A stretch of 64,000 bases of DNA from positions 1 through 64,000 of the forward strand of contig CABJBF010000002.1 of assembly GCA_902363805.1 (NCBI GenBank). The letters run 5' to 3'. A model generated the notes under the pieces. It saw only the letters and a program-made list of their open reading frames with translations. It was not told the DNA's origin and did not search any database. This stretch comes from Eubacteriaceae bacterium (GTDB lineage Bacteria; Bacillota; Clostridia; Lachnospirales; Lachnospiraceae). Both the position numbers and the translations under genes were made by a program. Positions 9,632 through 18,939 of this stretch are shown piece after piece. Every line of letters begins with the position of its first letter. Positions within the stretch are counted from its first letter, which is position 1.

Positions 9632-10186
9632 ATGGAAGAATTAATTATGACATATGAAGATAAGATGGAAAAGTCATTAGACAATTTATATAGTGAATAC
9701 ACATCTATTAGAGCAGGACGTGCGAATCCACATATTTTAGATAAGATTACAGTTGATTATTATGGTACACCAACACCACTTCAGCAGGTTGGTAATATTT
9801 CTGTACCTGAAGCAAGAATGATTGTAATTCAGCCTTGGGAAGCATCAATTTTGAAAGATATTGAAAAGGCACTTTTAATGTCTGATTTAGGATTAACACC
9901 AACTAATGATGGTAAGATGATTAGACTTGTTTTCCCTGAATTAACAGAAGAACGAAGAAAAGAACTTGTAAAGGATGTTAAGAAAAAAGGCGAAAATGCA
10001 AAGGTTGCAGTTAGAAATATAAGAAGAGATGCAATGGATGCAATTAAGAAAAAAGGAAAAGAAGACGGAATATCAGAGGATGAAATCAAGGAATATCAGG
10101 ATGATGTTCAGAAATCTACAGATAAGTATGTTGCAAAGATTGATGCAGCAGTAGAAGAAAAATCAAAGGAAATATTAACAGTATAA
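9632..10186 (+). CDS. frr: Ribosome recycling factor
   Basis: Splits post-termination ribosomes with EF-G. The 184-residue protein has the canonical RRF pattern: IRAGRANPHILDKI, the YYGTPTPLQQVGNI loop, the domain-II block and C-terminal NIRRDAMDAIKKKGKEDGIS. ATG 9632 lies 7 nt after AAGGAG. An internal Met at 9647 is the only plausible alternative. It follows pyrH by 24 nt and is almost certainly co-transcribed with it. A hairpin after the gene separates it from uppS. Confidence 0.95.
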   Translation: MEELIMTYEDKMEKSLDNLYSEYTSIRAGRANPHILDKITVDYYGTPTPLQQVGNISVPEARMIVIQPWEASILKDIEKALLMSDLGLTPTNDGKMIRLVFPELTEERRKELVKDVKKKGENAKVAVRNIRRDAMDAIKKKGKEDGISEDEIKEYQDDVQKSTDKYVAKIDAAVEEKSKEILTV

Positions 10187-10234
10187 TAGCTGATGTTAAT
10201 AAGTCCTTAGCAAAAACAATTTCGTATTAATAAG

Positions 10235-10280
10235 TGGCTTTTGCAAAGAATAAAAAATGATTCTGTGCAAAAGCCATTTT
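10235..10280 (+). terminator. Terminator-like hairpin between frr and uppS
   Basis: Perfect 11-bp stem TGGCTTTTGCA (10235-10245) / TGCAAAAGCCA (10266-10276) followed by TTTT. It probably ends or attenuates the pyrH-frr transcript just upstream of uppS. Confidence 0.7.
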
Positions 10281-10307
10281 AGAATGTATACAGAAACCGG
10301 AGGAAGT

Positions 10308-11042
10308 ATGGCAGAGAGTATAGATTTAACAGGAATGAATATACCTAACCATATTGCCATTATCATGGATGGCAATGGGAGATGGGCGAAAAAGAGATTT
10401 TTACCTAGAAATGCAGGACATATGGCAGGAGCAAAGACAGTAGAAAAAATAATAGAAGACGCATATGATTTAGGTGTTAAATATTTGACTGTATATGCAT
10501 TTTCAACAGAAAACTGGAACAGACCTGATGATGAAGTTGCAGCTTTAATGAAACTTCTCAAAAATTATTTAAAAGACTGTATTAAAAGAGCAAACAGCAA
10601 CAATATGAGAGTAAGAGTTATAGGTGAAAGAAGCAGATTAGAACCTGAGATTGTTGAAAAAATAGAAGAATTAGAAGAGTGTTCAAAAAATAATACAGGT
10701 ATTACATTTATCATTGCACTTAATTATGGAGCAAGAGATGAAATTGTAAGAGGAATCAGAAAAATATCTAAAGAATGTGCAGAAGGCAAAATTGCTCCGG
10801 AAGATATTACAGAAGATATGTTTAACGGTTTTTTAGATACTCACGATATTCCTGACCCTGATTTATTAATCAGAACAAGTGGAGAGTTAAGATTGTCAAA
10901 TTATCTTTTATGGCAGCTTGCATATACAGAATTTTATTTTACAGATGTTTTATGGCCTGATTTTAATAAAGAGGAATTAAAAAAAGCTATAGCAAAGTAT
11001 AATGAAAGAGACAGAAGATTTGGAAAAGTTGAGGAGAACTAA
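10308..11042 (+). CDS. uppS: Isoprenyl (undecaprenyl diphosphate) synthase
   Basis: Cis-prenyltransferase that extends farnesyl diphosphate to the C55 carrier lipid for peptidoglycan. The 244-residue protein contains HIAIIMDGNGRWAKKR with the catalytic Asp, TVYAFSTENWNRP, ALNYGARDEI and LLIRTSGELRLSNYLLWQ. The true start is ATG 10308, preceded by GGAGG at 10299-10303. An earlier in-frame ATG at 10257 lies inside the terminator-like hairpin and has no ribosome site. It overlaps functionally with uppP at the end of the window, which recycles the same lipid. cdsA follows after 2 nt. Confidence 0.94.
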   Translation: MAESIDLTGMNIPNHIAIIMDGNGRWAKKRFLPRNAGHMAGAKTVEKIIEDAYDLGVKYLTVYAFSTENWNRPDDEVAALMKLLKNYLKDCIKRANSNNMRVRVIGERSRLEPEIVEKIEELEECSKNNTGITFIIALNYGARDEIVRGIRKISKECAEGKIAPEDITEDMFNGFLDTHDIPDPDLLIRTSGELRLSNYLLWQLAYTEFYFTDVLWPDFNKEELKKAIAKYNERDRRFGKVEEN

Positions 11043-11044
11043 AG

Positions 11045-11872
11045 ATGGTAATCAGTAAATTTATGAATAAATCTTTTTATGAAAGACTTTTTAGCGGAAT
11101 AATTTTGGTGATAATTGCACTTATAACCATTATTTTAGGAAATGATATTTTACTTGTTACAGTTGGAATTGTTTCCTTAATTGGTTTATATGAAATGAAC
11201 AGAGTGTTTGGTATTGAAAAATATGCTACCGGAATATTATCATATATTGCAGTAATTATTTATTATGCAATGCTTCGTTTTGATATGATGACATATGTTC
11301 CATTTTTAATAGTTGCATTACTTATTGCATGCATGGCTATTTATGTTTTTGAATTTCCAAAATGCAAGACTGAACAGGTAATGGCAGCAATTTTTGGAAC
11401 AATATATGTAGCAGTTATGTTATCTTTTGTTTATTTGGTAAGAATGGGTAATAATGGTGCATATAATGTATGGTTGATATTCTTATGCTCATGGGGAAGT
11501 GATACATGTGCGTATGTATTTGGTGTAGCATTTGGAAAACATAAAATGGCACCGGTGTTAAGCCCAAAGAAATCTATAGAAGGTGCTGTAGGTGGAATAC
11601 TTGGAGCAGCTGTATTAGGATTTATATATGCAACAGTATTTCAGAATAATATAGAAATGAGATATTTAGACCCTAGAATAGCATATCCAATCGTATGTGC
11701 AGCAGGAAGTCTTATTGCAATGACAGGAGATTTAGCTGCATCAGCAATAAAGAGAAATCATGATATTAAGGATTATGGTACACTTATACCGGGACATGGT
11801 GGCATAATGGATAGGTTTGACAGCGTAATATTTGTTGCACCTATAGTATGGCTCTTAATAAATTTCTTCTAA
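11045..11872 (+). CDS. cdsA: Phosphatidate cytidylyltransferase
   Basis: Integral membrane enzyme making CDP-diacylglycerol from phosphatidic acid and CTP. The 275-residue protein has about eight hydrophobic segments. The C-terminal CDP-alcohol signature reads KDYGTLIPGHGGIMDRFDS, with an upstream SPKKSIEGAVGG block and GDLAASAIKR. The ribosome site GAGGAG (11031-11036) lies within the end of uppS, so the two genes are translationally coupled. In many Clostridia dxr comes next. Here the 125-bp gap to rseP contains no gene. Confidence 0.94.
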   Translation: MVISKFMNKSFYERLFSGIILVIIALITIILGNDILLVTVGIVSLIGLYEMNRVFGIEKYATGILSYIAVIIYYAMLRFDMMTYVPFLIVALLIACMAIYVFEFPKCKTEQVMAAIFGTIYVAVMLSFVYLVRMGNNGAYNVWLIFLCSWGSDTCAYVFGVAFGKHKMAPVLSPKKSIEGAVGGILGAAVLGFIYATVFQNNIEMRYLDPRIAYPIVCAAGSLIAMTGDLAASAIKRNHDIKDYGTLIPGHGGIMDRFDSVIFVAPIVWLLINFF

Positions 11873-11997
11873 AATTTTAATAAGAAAAAACTTAAATGTT
11901 AACAATTAAAACATATACGTTAGATAAAATATCATTTATGATAATTTTATGGTGCAGGTAAAATAAAAATAATTGTAGAATAGGTGGGAATGACAGT

Positions 11998-13296
11998 ATG
12001 TCAAATATTATCAGTATTATAATAGCATTAATAATTTTCAGCGTATTAGTATTAATACATGAATTTGGACATTTCATTGTAGCAAAGAAAAATGGAATAG
12101 TAGTAAATGAATTCTCCATTGGAATGGGACCAAGAATTTGTAGTTTTGAAAAAGGTGGAACAAAGTATTCGATTAAATGTCTTCCATTTGGTGGCTCATG
12201 TGCCATGTTAGGAGAAGATGAAGATACAGTTGTAGAAGGTTCATTTAATTCAAAGTCCGTGTGGGCGAGAATGGCAGTAGTTTTTGCAGGACCATTCTTT
12301 AACTTTATTCTTGCATTTGTTTTATCTTTTATTGTTATAGCGGCAATTGGAACAGATAAATCTTATGTAACAGCAGTCGATAAGTCATCACCTGCTTATG
12401 AAGCAGGACTTAGAAAAGGAGATATAATTACTAAATATAATGGAGCCGGAGTAAGTATCGGTAGAGAAATGTATTTAGAAGATTTTGTAAATCCTTTAGG
12501 CTCAGATAGTGTAAAACTAACATTTATAAGAAACGGGAAAAAACATAAAATTTCTTACAAACCGGAAGAAGTAAAGAAATATATGGTTGGTATGTCATAT
12601 AATGCCGGCGATACAGAGGCGACTATAGGAAATGTAACAGCCGGCAGTGCAATGGATGAAGCAGGAGCTCAGCCGGGAGATGTAGTGGTTGCTGTTGATG
12701 GAACAGAAATTAAATCAGGTGATGAGTTACAAAAATATATTGAAGAAAATCCATTTGGTGATAATACAGTTACAATAACGGTTAATAGAAATGGAAAGAC
12801 TAAGGAACTTGAGATGACACCTCAGTATCAGACGGTTTATTCAAAAGGTTTTGATTACAATCTTGCAAGAAAGAGAATGTCATTTGGAAGAACTTTAAAA
12901 TATAGTTTTGTAGAAGTAAAATACCAGATTAACACAGTATTAAAGAGTTTAAAGATGCTCGTTACAGGAAAGGTTTCAGCAAATGAAGTATCAGGACCTG
13001 TAGGTATTGTAAGTGCAATTGGTGATACTTATGAAGCAAGTAAATCGAAAGGCGCATACATGGCACTTTTAAGTCTCATCAATATGGCTATAATGTTGAG
13101 TGCAAACTTAGGTGTGATGAATCTTTTACCTTTGCCGGCATTAGATGGTGGAAGACTTGTATTTTGCATTATTGAAGTTATTAAGGGAAAACCTGTATCA
13201 AGAGATAAGGAAGGAATGGTTCATTTTATTGGATTTGCTTTATTGATGGTATTAATGGTATTCTTAATCTTTAATGATGTAAGAAAACTATTGTAA
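11998..13296 (+). CDS. rseP: Site-2 zinc metalloprotease (RseP/RasP family)
   Basis: Membrane-embedded protease that cleaves substrates within the bilayer during signalling and signal-peptide clearance. The 432-residue protein has the zinc motif HEFGH at residues 21-25 in the first membrane segment. Two PDZ-like domains span roughly residues 110-280 (SSPAYEAGLRKGDIITKYNG and SAMDEAGAQPGDVVVAVDG). The second metal-site block NLLPLPALDGGRLVF lies near the C-terminus. Two PDZ copies are more than the single one usual in Bacillus RasP. It lies in the classic cdsA-rseP-ispG context. Confidence 0.93.
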   Translation: MSNIISIIIALIIFSVLVLIHEFGHFIVAKKNGIVVNEFSIGMGPRICSFEKGGTKYSIKCLPFGGSCAMLGEDEDTVVEGSFNSKSVWARMAVVFAGPFFNFILAFVLSFIVIAAIGTDKSYVTAVDKSSPAYEAGLRKGDIITKYNGAGVSIGREMYLEDFVNPLGSDSVKLTFIRNGKKHKISYKPEEVKKYMVGMSYNAGDTEATIGNVTAGSAMDEAGAQPGDVVVAVDGTEIKSGDELQKYIEENPFGDNTVTITVNRNGKTKELEMTPQYQTVYSKGFDYNLARKRMSFGRTLKYSFVEVKYQINTVLKSLKMLVTGKVSANEVSGPVGIVSAIGDTYEASKSKGAYMALLSLINMAIMLSANLGVMNLLPLPALDGGRLVFCIIEVIKGKPVSRDKEGMVHFIGFALLMVLMVFLIFNDVRKLL

Positions 13297-13377
13297 GTAA
13301 CTGCAAGCAATGTGAATGAAATTTTTTATAAATTTGTATAATGCATCTTATTTGAAATAAAAATTAGGAGTCTGAAT

Positions 13378-14436
13378 ATGTATAGAGATTGTACAAAAGT
13401 GATAAAAATAGGTGATAAGGTAATTGGAGGAGGAAATCCAATCCTTATTCAGTCAATGACGAATACTAAAACAGAAGATGTAGAGGCAACTGTAAATCAG
13501 ATTAAAGAGTTAACTGTTGCAGGATGCGATATTATAAGATGTGCAGTTCCAACAATGGAAGCTGCTAAGGCTTTGAAGGAAATAAAAAAACAAATATCCA
13601 TTCCATTAGTTGCAGATATTCATTTTGATTATAGACTTGCAATAGCAGCAATGGAAAATGGTGCAGATAAGATAAGAATTAATCCGGGAAACATCGGCAG
13701 CTTAGATAGAGTTAAAGCTGTAGTAGATGTGGCTAAGGAAAGAAATATCCCTATCCGTGTTGGTGTTAACAGTGGCTCATTAGAAAAACATATATTAGAA
13801 AAATATGGAAGAGTTACAGCAGAAGGAATTGTGGAGAGTGCACTTGATAAAGTTAAAATAATAGAAGATTTAGGATATGATAATCTTGTTATAAGTATCA
13901 AATCATCAGATGTTTTAATGTGTGTAAAGGCGCATGAACTGATTGCTGATAAAACTAAATATCCACTACATGTTGGAATAACTGAATCAGGAACAGTTAC
14001 ATCAGGAAACATTAAGTCTGCAATTGGATTAGGACTTATTTTGAGTCAGGGAATAGGAGATACTATAAGAGTTTCTCTTACAGGAGATCCTGTTGAAGAG
14101 ATAAGAAGTGCTAATTTAATTTTAAAGACTTTAGGATTGAAGCAGGGAGGAATTTCTGTAGTTTCATGCCCTACTTGTGGAAGAACACAGATTGACTTAA
14201 TAGGACTTGCAACAAAAGTAGAAAAATTAGTGGAGAAATACCAGAATCTTGATATTAAAGTAGCTGTTATGGGATGTGTTGTAAATGGACCGGGAGAAGC
14301 TAAAGAAGCAGATTTGGGAATAGCAGGCGGAAATGGTGTCGGTATCCTTATGAAAAAAGGTGAAATAATTAAAAAGGTTCCTGAAGAAGAATTACTTAAA
14401 GCATTAGAATACGAATTGAAAAATTGGAGTGAGTAA
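13378..14436 (+). CDS. ispG: 4-hydroxy-3-methylbut-2-en-1-yl diphosphate synthase
   Basis: [4Fe-4S] enzyme of the MEP isoprenoid pathway that converts ME-cPP to HMBPP. The 352-residue protein contains IQSMTNTKTEDVEAT, the TIM-barrel blocks PLVADIHFDY and KIRINPGNIG, and cluster-ligand cysteines in VSCPTCGRTQ and VMGCVVNGPGEA. ATG 13378 is preceded by TTAGGAG. polC follows after 3 nt. With dxr just after polC and uppS upstream, the region links isoprenoid supply to carrier-lipid synthesis. Confidence 0.95.
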   Translation: MYRDCTKVIKIGDKVIGGGNPILIQSMTNTKTEDVEATVNQIKELTVAGCDIIRCAVPTMEAAKALKEIKKQISIPLVADIHFDYRLAIAAMENGADKIRINPGNIGSLDRVKAVVDVAKERNIPIRVGVNSGSLEKHILEKYGRVTAEGIVESALDKVKIIEDLGYDNLVISIKSSDVLMCVKAHELIADKTKYPLHVGITESGTVTSGNIKSAIGLGLILSQGIGDTIRVSLTGDPVEEIRSANLILKTLGLKQGGISVVSCPTCGRTQIDLIGLATKVEKLVEKYQNLDIKVAVMGCVVNGPGEAKEADLGIAGGNGVGILMKKGEIIKKVPEEELLKALEYELKNWSE

Positions 14437-14439
14437 TAT

Positions 14440-17400
14440 ATGGAAAGAAAAACTTTTTTTGAAGTATTTCCAGATGTAAAACTTAATAGTGAATTAACAG
14501 AAATATTTGAACAGGTTGAAGTTACAAGAATTACTGCTAACAGAGACAGAACAAAATTGCGTATTTATATAGAAAGCAGCAGGCTTATTAATAAGCCTGC
14601 TATTTTATCTGTAGAAAATGAATTATGCAGACAATTAAAGATGGGAAAGAAAATATCCGTTCAGATAATGGAGCATTACAGTTTATCACAACAATATACT
14701 CCAAAAAATTTATTTGACATATATAAGGATAGTATTTATACAGAACTTTCCCAAAAAAGTGCGCTGATAGCGACAATGTATAAAAAGGCACAATTTCAGT
14801 TCTTGTCCGATTCAGCTTTAGAGATGGAACTTGAAACGCATCTTATGACAGAGGAACGTATGAATGTCATAAAAAATACAATCGAGAATATTTACAATAT
14901 TCGTTTTAATATTCCGCTAAAAGTTGTAATTAAGAAAGTTGAAGCACAAAAGGACAAATTTAAAGAGCAGAAAGAAAAGAAACTTAGAAATGAAGTTGAA
15001 ATCTTAATGAGCAGAAATAAGAGCAATAAGCCTGAAAAACAGGAAGAAAAGGCACAGGAAACACCTGAAAGACCTAAGATTGTAAAATCAACCCGCTCGG
15101 ATAACCCTGATGTCGTATATGGTAGAGATTTCGAATTTGATGAAGAAACTAAAATTGCAGAATTATTTGATGACTCAGGTGAAGTAGTTATTAAGGGACA
15201 GATATTTAATATGGATGAAAGAGAAACAAGAAAAGGAAAGATTATTGTTTCTTTATCTGTAACTGATTTTACAGATAGTGTAATGGTTAAATTGTTCTTA
15301 GATAATACAGAGGTTTTGGCAGATTTTAAAAGTCGTGTAGGTAAAGGCAAATTTGTAAGAATTAAAGGTAGAGCAGCTTATGATCCATATGATAAGGAAG
15401 TAAATGTTGGACACATCTTTGGAATGAAGCTTATATCAAATTTTGTTGAAATAAGACATGACACAGCAGTTGATAAGAGAATTGAATTACACTGCCATAC
15501 AAAAATGAGCGATATGGACGGTGTAAGTGATGTAAGAAAAATTGTCAGAAGGGCTTATGACTGGGGTCACAAAGCAATTGCAATTACTGACCACGGTGTT
15601 GTTCAGGGCTTCCCTGATGCATGGCATGAATATTGCGATATCAAGAGTATGTGTAAAAAGCAGGGAAAAGAATTTGACTTTAAGGTAATATATGGTGTTG
15701 AAGCATATCTTGTAGATGATTTGAAGGATATGATAACAAATCCAAGAGGACAAAGCCTTAAAGACAGATATGTAGTATTTGATATCGAAACAACCGGTTT
15801 TATTCCATCTCTTGATAAAATAATAGAAATAGGTGCCGTTAAAGTTGAAAATGGACAGATTGTGGATAGATTTAGTACATTTGTAAATCCTAAAGTGCCT
15901 ATTCCATTTAGAATTGAAAAGTTAACCGGTATTAATGACAATATGGTAATTCATGCACCTGAAATTGAAGAAGTACTTCCAAAGTTCCTTGAATTTTGCG
16001 AAGGAGCAATTATGGTGGCACATAATGCGGATTTTGATATGAGTTTTATTTCAGCAAATGCAAAAAGATTAGGATTACCATGCGATTTTACAGTTGTGGA
16101 TACATTATTAATGGCCAGATTCCTTATTATAGGGCTTGGACGATATAAACTTGATAATGTTGCAAAGGCATTGGGAGTTTCGCTGGAAAATCATCATAGA
16201 GCTGTTGATGATGCCGAATGTACGGCGCATATATTCTTAAGAATGTGTGATTTGCTTGAAGAAAAAGATATTCATGACTTAGATAAGGCCAATGAGGCAG
16301 GAAAAATGTCTGAAAATGCAATGAAGAAGGCAAAAGCGCATCATGCAATCATATTAGTGCAAAATAATATAGGAAGAGTAAATTTGTATAGGCTTATATC
16401 TATTTCTCATATAGATACATTTGCAAATGGTAAACCAAGAATTCATAAAAGTGACTATTTGAAATATAAAGAAGGATTGATTATTGGTAGTGCCTGTGAA
16501 GCAGGAGAATTATATCAGGCAATATTACATGAACATAGTCAGCAGGAAATTATGCGAATAGCTGATTTCTATGATTATTTTGAAGTGCAGCCTCTTGGAA
16601 ATAACCAGTTTATGGTTAAGACAGGTGACCCTGAAAAGGATGATAAGAGACTTCTCAATTCAAATGAAGATTTAATTAATATAAATAAAAAGATAATTGA
16701 ACTTGGAAAGAAACTCGGAAAACTTACGGTTGCTACATGTGACGTACATTTCCTTGATCCTGAAGATGAAATGTACAGAAGAATTATTCAGTATGGTAAC
16801 GGATTTAAAGATGCAGATGAACAGCCACCGCTTTATTTAAGAACAACTGATGAAATGCTTAATGAATTTAGTTATCTTGACAGTGATTTAGCGGAAGAAA
16901 TTGTTATAACAAATCCGGCAAAGATTAGTGATATGATTGAGGATATTTCACCAATCCATCCGGATAAATGTCCACCGGTGCTTGATAATTCAGAAGAGGA
17001 ACTTAGAAATTCGTGTCATGCAAGAGCGAAAGAAATATATGGTGACCCTGTACCAAAAGTAGTTCACGACAGACTTGAAAAAGAATTGGATTCTATTATT
17101 GGTAATGGCTATGCGGTTATGTATATAATGGCAAGACGTTTGGTTTTAAAATCAAATGAAGACGGATATCTGGTAGGTTCAAGAGGTTCCGTAGGTTCAT
17201 CATTTGCGGCAACTATGTCAGGAATTACGGAAGTAAATCCGCTTAAACCACATTATTACTGTCTTAACTGTCAGTATTCGGAATTTGATTCTGAAGAAAT
17301 ACGTTCATTAAATGGTGGTGTAGGCTGGGATTTACCGGATAAAAAATGTCCAAGATGTGGAGCACCTCTTCATAAGGATGGAATTGATACGCCATTTGAA

Positions 17401-18867
17401 ACTTTCCTTGGATTTAACGGTGACAAGGAACCTGATATTGACTTAAACTTTTCGGGTGAATATCAGGCAAATGCCCACGCATATACAGAAGTTATGTTTG
17501 GTAAAGGACATACTTTCAGAGCAGGAACCATTACAGGTGTAGCTGATAAAACAGCATTTGGTTATGTAAAGAATTATTTTGAAGAGCATGATATACATAA
17601 GCGTTATGTTGAAATCGACAGAATAGCAAGAGGATGTACCGGTATAAGAAAGAGTACAGGACAGCATCCGGGTGGTATTGTTATTGTCCCAAGAGATAAG
17701 GAAATATATGAATTTACACCAATCCAAAAACCTGCAAATGATATGACGACAGATACGCTTACAACTCATTTTGAATATCATGCCATAGATGCTAATCTTC
17801 TTAAGCTTGATATTCTTGGACATGATGATCCGACAATGATTAGAAGACTTGAAAAGTTAACAGGAACGAATGCTGTAGAGATTCCGTTTGATGATCCGAA
17901 GCTTATGTCTTTATTTGAAAGCCCAGAAGCATTAGGAGTAACATCTGAACAGATAAGAGGATGTCCTATCGGGACGCTGGGTCTTCCTGAAATGGGAACA
18001 GATTTTGTTATTCAAATGTATGTTGATGCAAAGCCAAAAACAATAGCCGATTTGATTAGGTGTTCGGGATTGTCACATGGTACGGACGTATGGGTTGGAA
18101 ATGCTCAGGAGTTAATTGCACAGGGCAAATGTACTATTTCAACAGCAATTTGTACTCGAGATGATATTATGACTTATCTTATTGACAAAGGAATTGACCC
18201 AGGTATTAGCTTTAAGATAATGGAAGCTGTAAGAAAAGGTAAGGGACTTACTCCTGAAAATGAGCAGATTATGATTGATAATGGTGTGCCTGATTGGTAT
18301 ATATGGTCATGTAAAAAGATTAAATACATGTTCCCGAAAGCCCATGCAGCAGCTTACGTTATGATGGCTCTTCGAGTTGCATATTATAAAGTTTATTACC
18401 CACAGGCATATTATGCAGCTTATTTTGCCATAAGAGCAAAGGCATTTAACTATGAACTAATGTGTCAGGGTAAGGAACGTTGCGAGTATTATCTGGACAA
18501 TCTTATGCGTAAGAAAGAGAATAATGAAACAAGTAAAAAAGATGAAGATACAATTGGGGATTTAAAAGTAGTACAGGAAATGTATGCAAGAGGATATGAA
18601 TTTGAACCAATTGACCTTTACAGAGCAAAAGCAAAAGAGTTTCAGGTTATTGATGGAAAGGTAATGCCGTCATTTAGTGCAATAGAAGGAATGGGAGATA
18701 AAGCTGCAGAAATGCTTGAAGCGGCAGCAAAAGATGGAAAATTCCTTTCAAAAGATGATTTGAGAGAAAGGGCAAAAGTAAGTAAGACAGTTGTGGAAAC
18801 AATGTCAGACCTAGGTTTGCTTGATGGAATGCCTGAAGGAAATCAGTTATCTATATTTGATTTGTAA
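14440..18867 (+). CDS. polC: DNA polymerase III alpha subunit, PolC type
   Basis: Replicative polymerase of low-GC Gram-positive bacteria with built-in proofreading. Order in the 1475-residue protein: N-terminal domain (1-230), OB fold (about 235-340, VVIKGQIFNMDERETRKGK), PHP domain starting at IELHCHTKMSDMDG (about 349), and DEDD exonuclease inserted in the PHP domain (VFDIETTGF near 447, later AHNADFD). Then come the PolC zinc finger (CLNCQ and CPRCGAP, about 941-975), the catalytic-Asp block EPDIDLNFSGEYQ (about 998) and the duplex-binding C-terminus. Length matches other PolC proteins. It is separated from ispG by 3 nt, with a GGAG site inside the ispG end. Confidence 0.97.
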   Translation: MERKTFFEVFPDVKLNSELTEIFEQVEVTRITANRDRTKLRIYIESSRLINKPAILSVENELCRQLKMGKKISVQIMEHYSLSQQYTPKNLFDIYKDSIYTELSQKSALIATMYKKAQFQFLSDSALEMELETHLMTEERMNVIKNTIENIYNIRFNIPLKVVIKKVEAQKDKFKEQKEKKLRNEVEILMSRNKSNKPEKQEEKAQETPERPKIVKSTRSDNPDVVYGRDFEFDEETKIAELFDDSGEVVIKGQIFNMDERETRKGKIIVSLSVTDFTDSVMVKLFLDNTEVLADFKSRVGKGKFVRIKGRAAYDPYDKEVNVGHIFGMKLISNFVEIRHDTAVDKRIELHCHTKMSDMDGVSDVRKIVRRAYDWGHKAIAITDHGVVQGFPDAWHEYCDIKSMCKKQGKEFDFKVIYGVEAYLVDDLKDMITNPRGQSLKDRYVVFDIETTGFIPSLDKIIEIGAVKVENGQIVDRFSTFVNPKVPIPFRIEKLTGINDNMVIHAPEIEEVLPKFLEFCEGAIMVAHNADFDMSFISANAKRLGLPCDFTVVDTLLMARFLIIGLGRYKLDNVAKALGVSLENHHRAVDDAECTAHIFLRMCDLLEEKDIHDLDKANEAGKMSENAMKKAKAHHAIILVQNNIGRVNLYRLISISHIDTFANGKPRIHKSDYLKYKEGLIIGSACEAGELYQAILHEHSQQEIMRIADFYDYFEVQPLGNNQFMVKTGDPEKDDKRLLNSNEDLININKKIIELGKKLGKLTVATCDVHFLDPEDEMYRRIIQYGNGFKDADEQPPLYLRTTDEMLNEFSYLDSDLAEEIVITNPAKISDMIEDISPIHPDKCPPVLDNSEEELRNSCHARAKEIYGDPVPKVVHDRLEKELDSIIGNGYAVMYIMARRLVLKSNEDGYLVGSRGSVGSSFAATMSGITEVNPLKPHYYCLNCQYSEFDSEEIRSLNGGVGWDLPDKKCPRCGAPLHKDGIDTPFETFLGFNGDKEPDIDLNFSGEYQANAHAYTEVMFGKGHTFRAGTITGVADKTAFGYVKNYFEEHDIHKRYVEIDRIARGCTGIRKSTGQHPGGIVIVPRDKEIYEFTPIQKPANDMTTDTLTTHFEYHAIDANLLKLDILGHDDPTMIRRLEKLTGTNAVEIPFDDPKLMSLFESPEALGVTSEQIRGCPIGTLGLPEMGTDFVIQMYVDAKPKTIADLIRCSGLSHGTDVWVGNAQELIAQGKCTISTAICTRDDIMTYLIDKGIDPGISFKIMEAVRKGKGLTPENEQIMIDNGVPDWYIWSCKKIKYMFPKAHAAAYVMMALRVAYYKVYYPQAYYAAYFAIRAKAFNYELMCQGKERCEYYLDNLMRKKENNETSKKDEDTIGDLKVVQEMYARGYEFEPIDLYRAKAKEFQVIDGKVMPSFSAIEGMGDKAAEMLEAAAKDGKFLSKDDLRERAKVSKTVVETMSDLGLLDGMPEGNQLSIFDL

Positions 18868-18939
18868 AATATGGAATAAGCATTCTTTTTATGGAAATAA
18901 AAGTGTGTATTTTTAATAAAGAAAAGAAGGAAAAAGATT

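Noticed and set aside
17443..17823. 126-codon - strand frame opposite polC
   Set aside because: It mirrors the conserved polymerase catalytic block and has no independent support.
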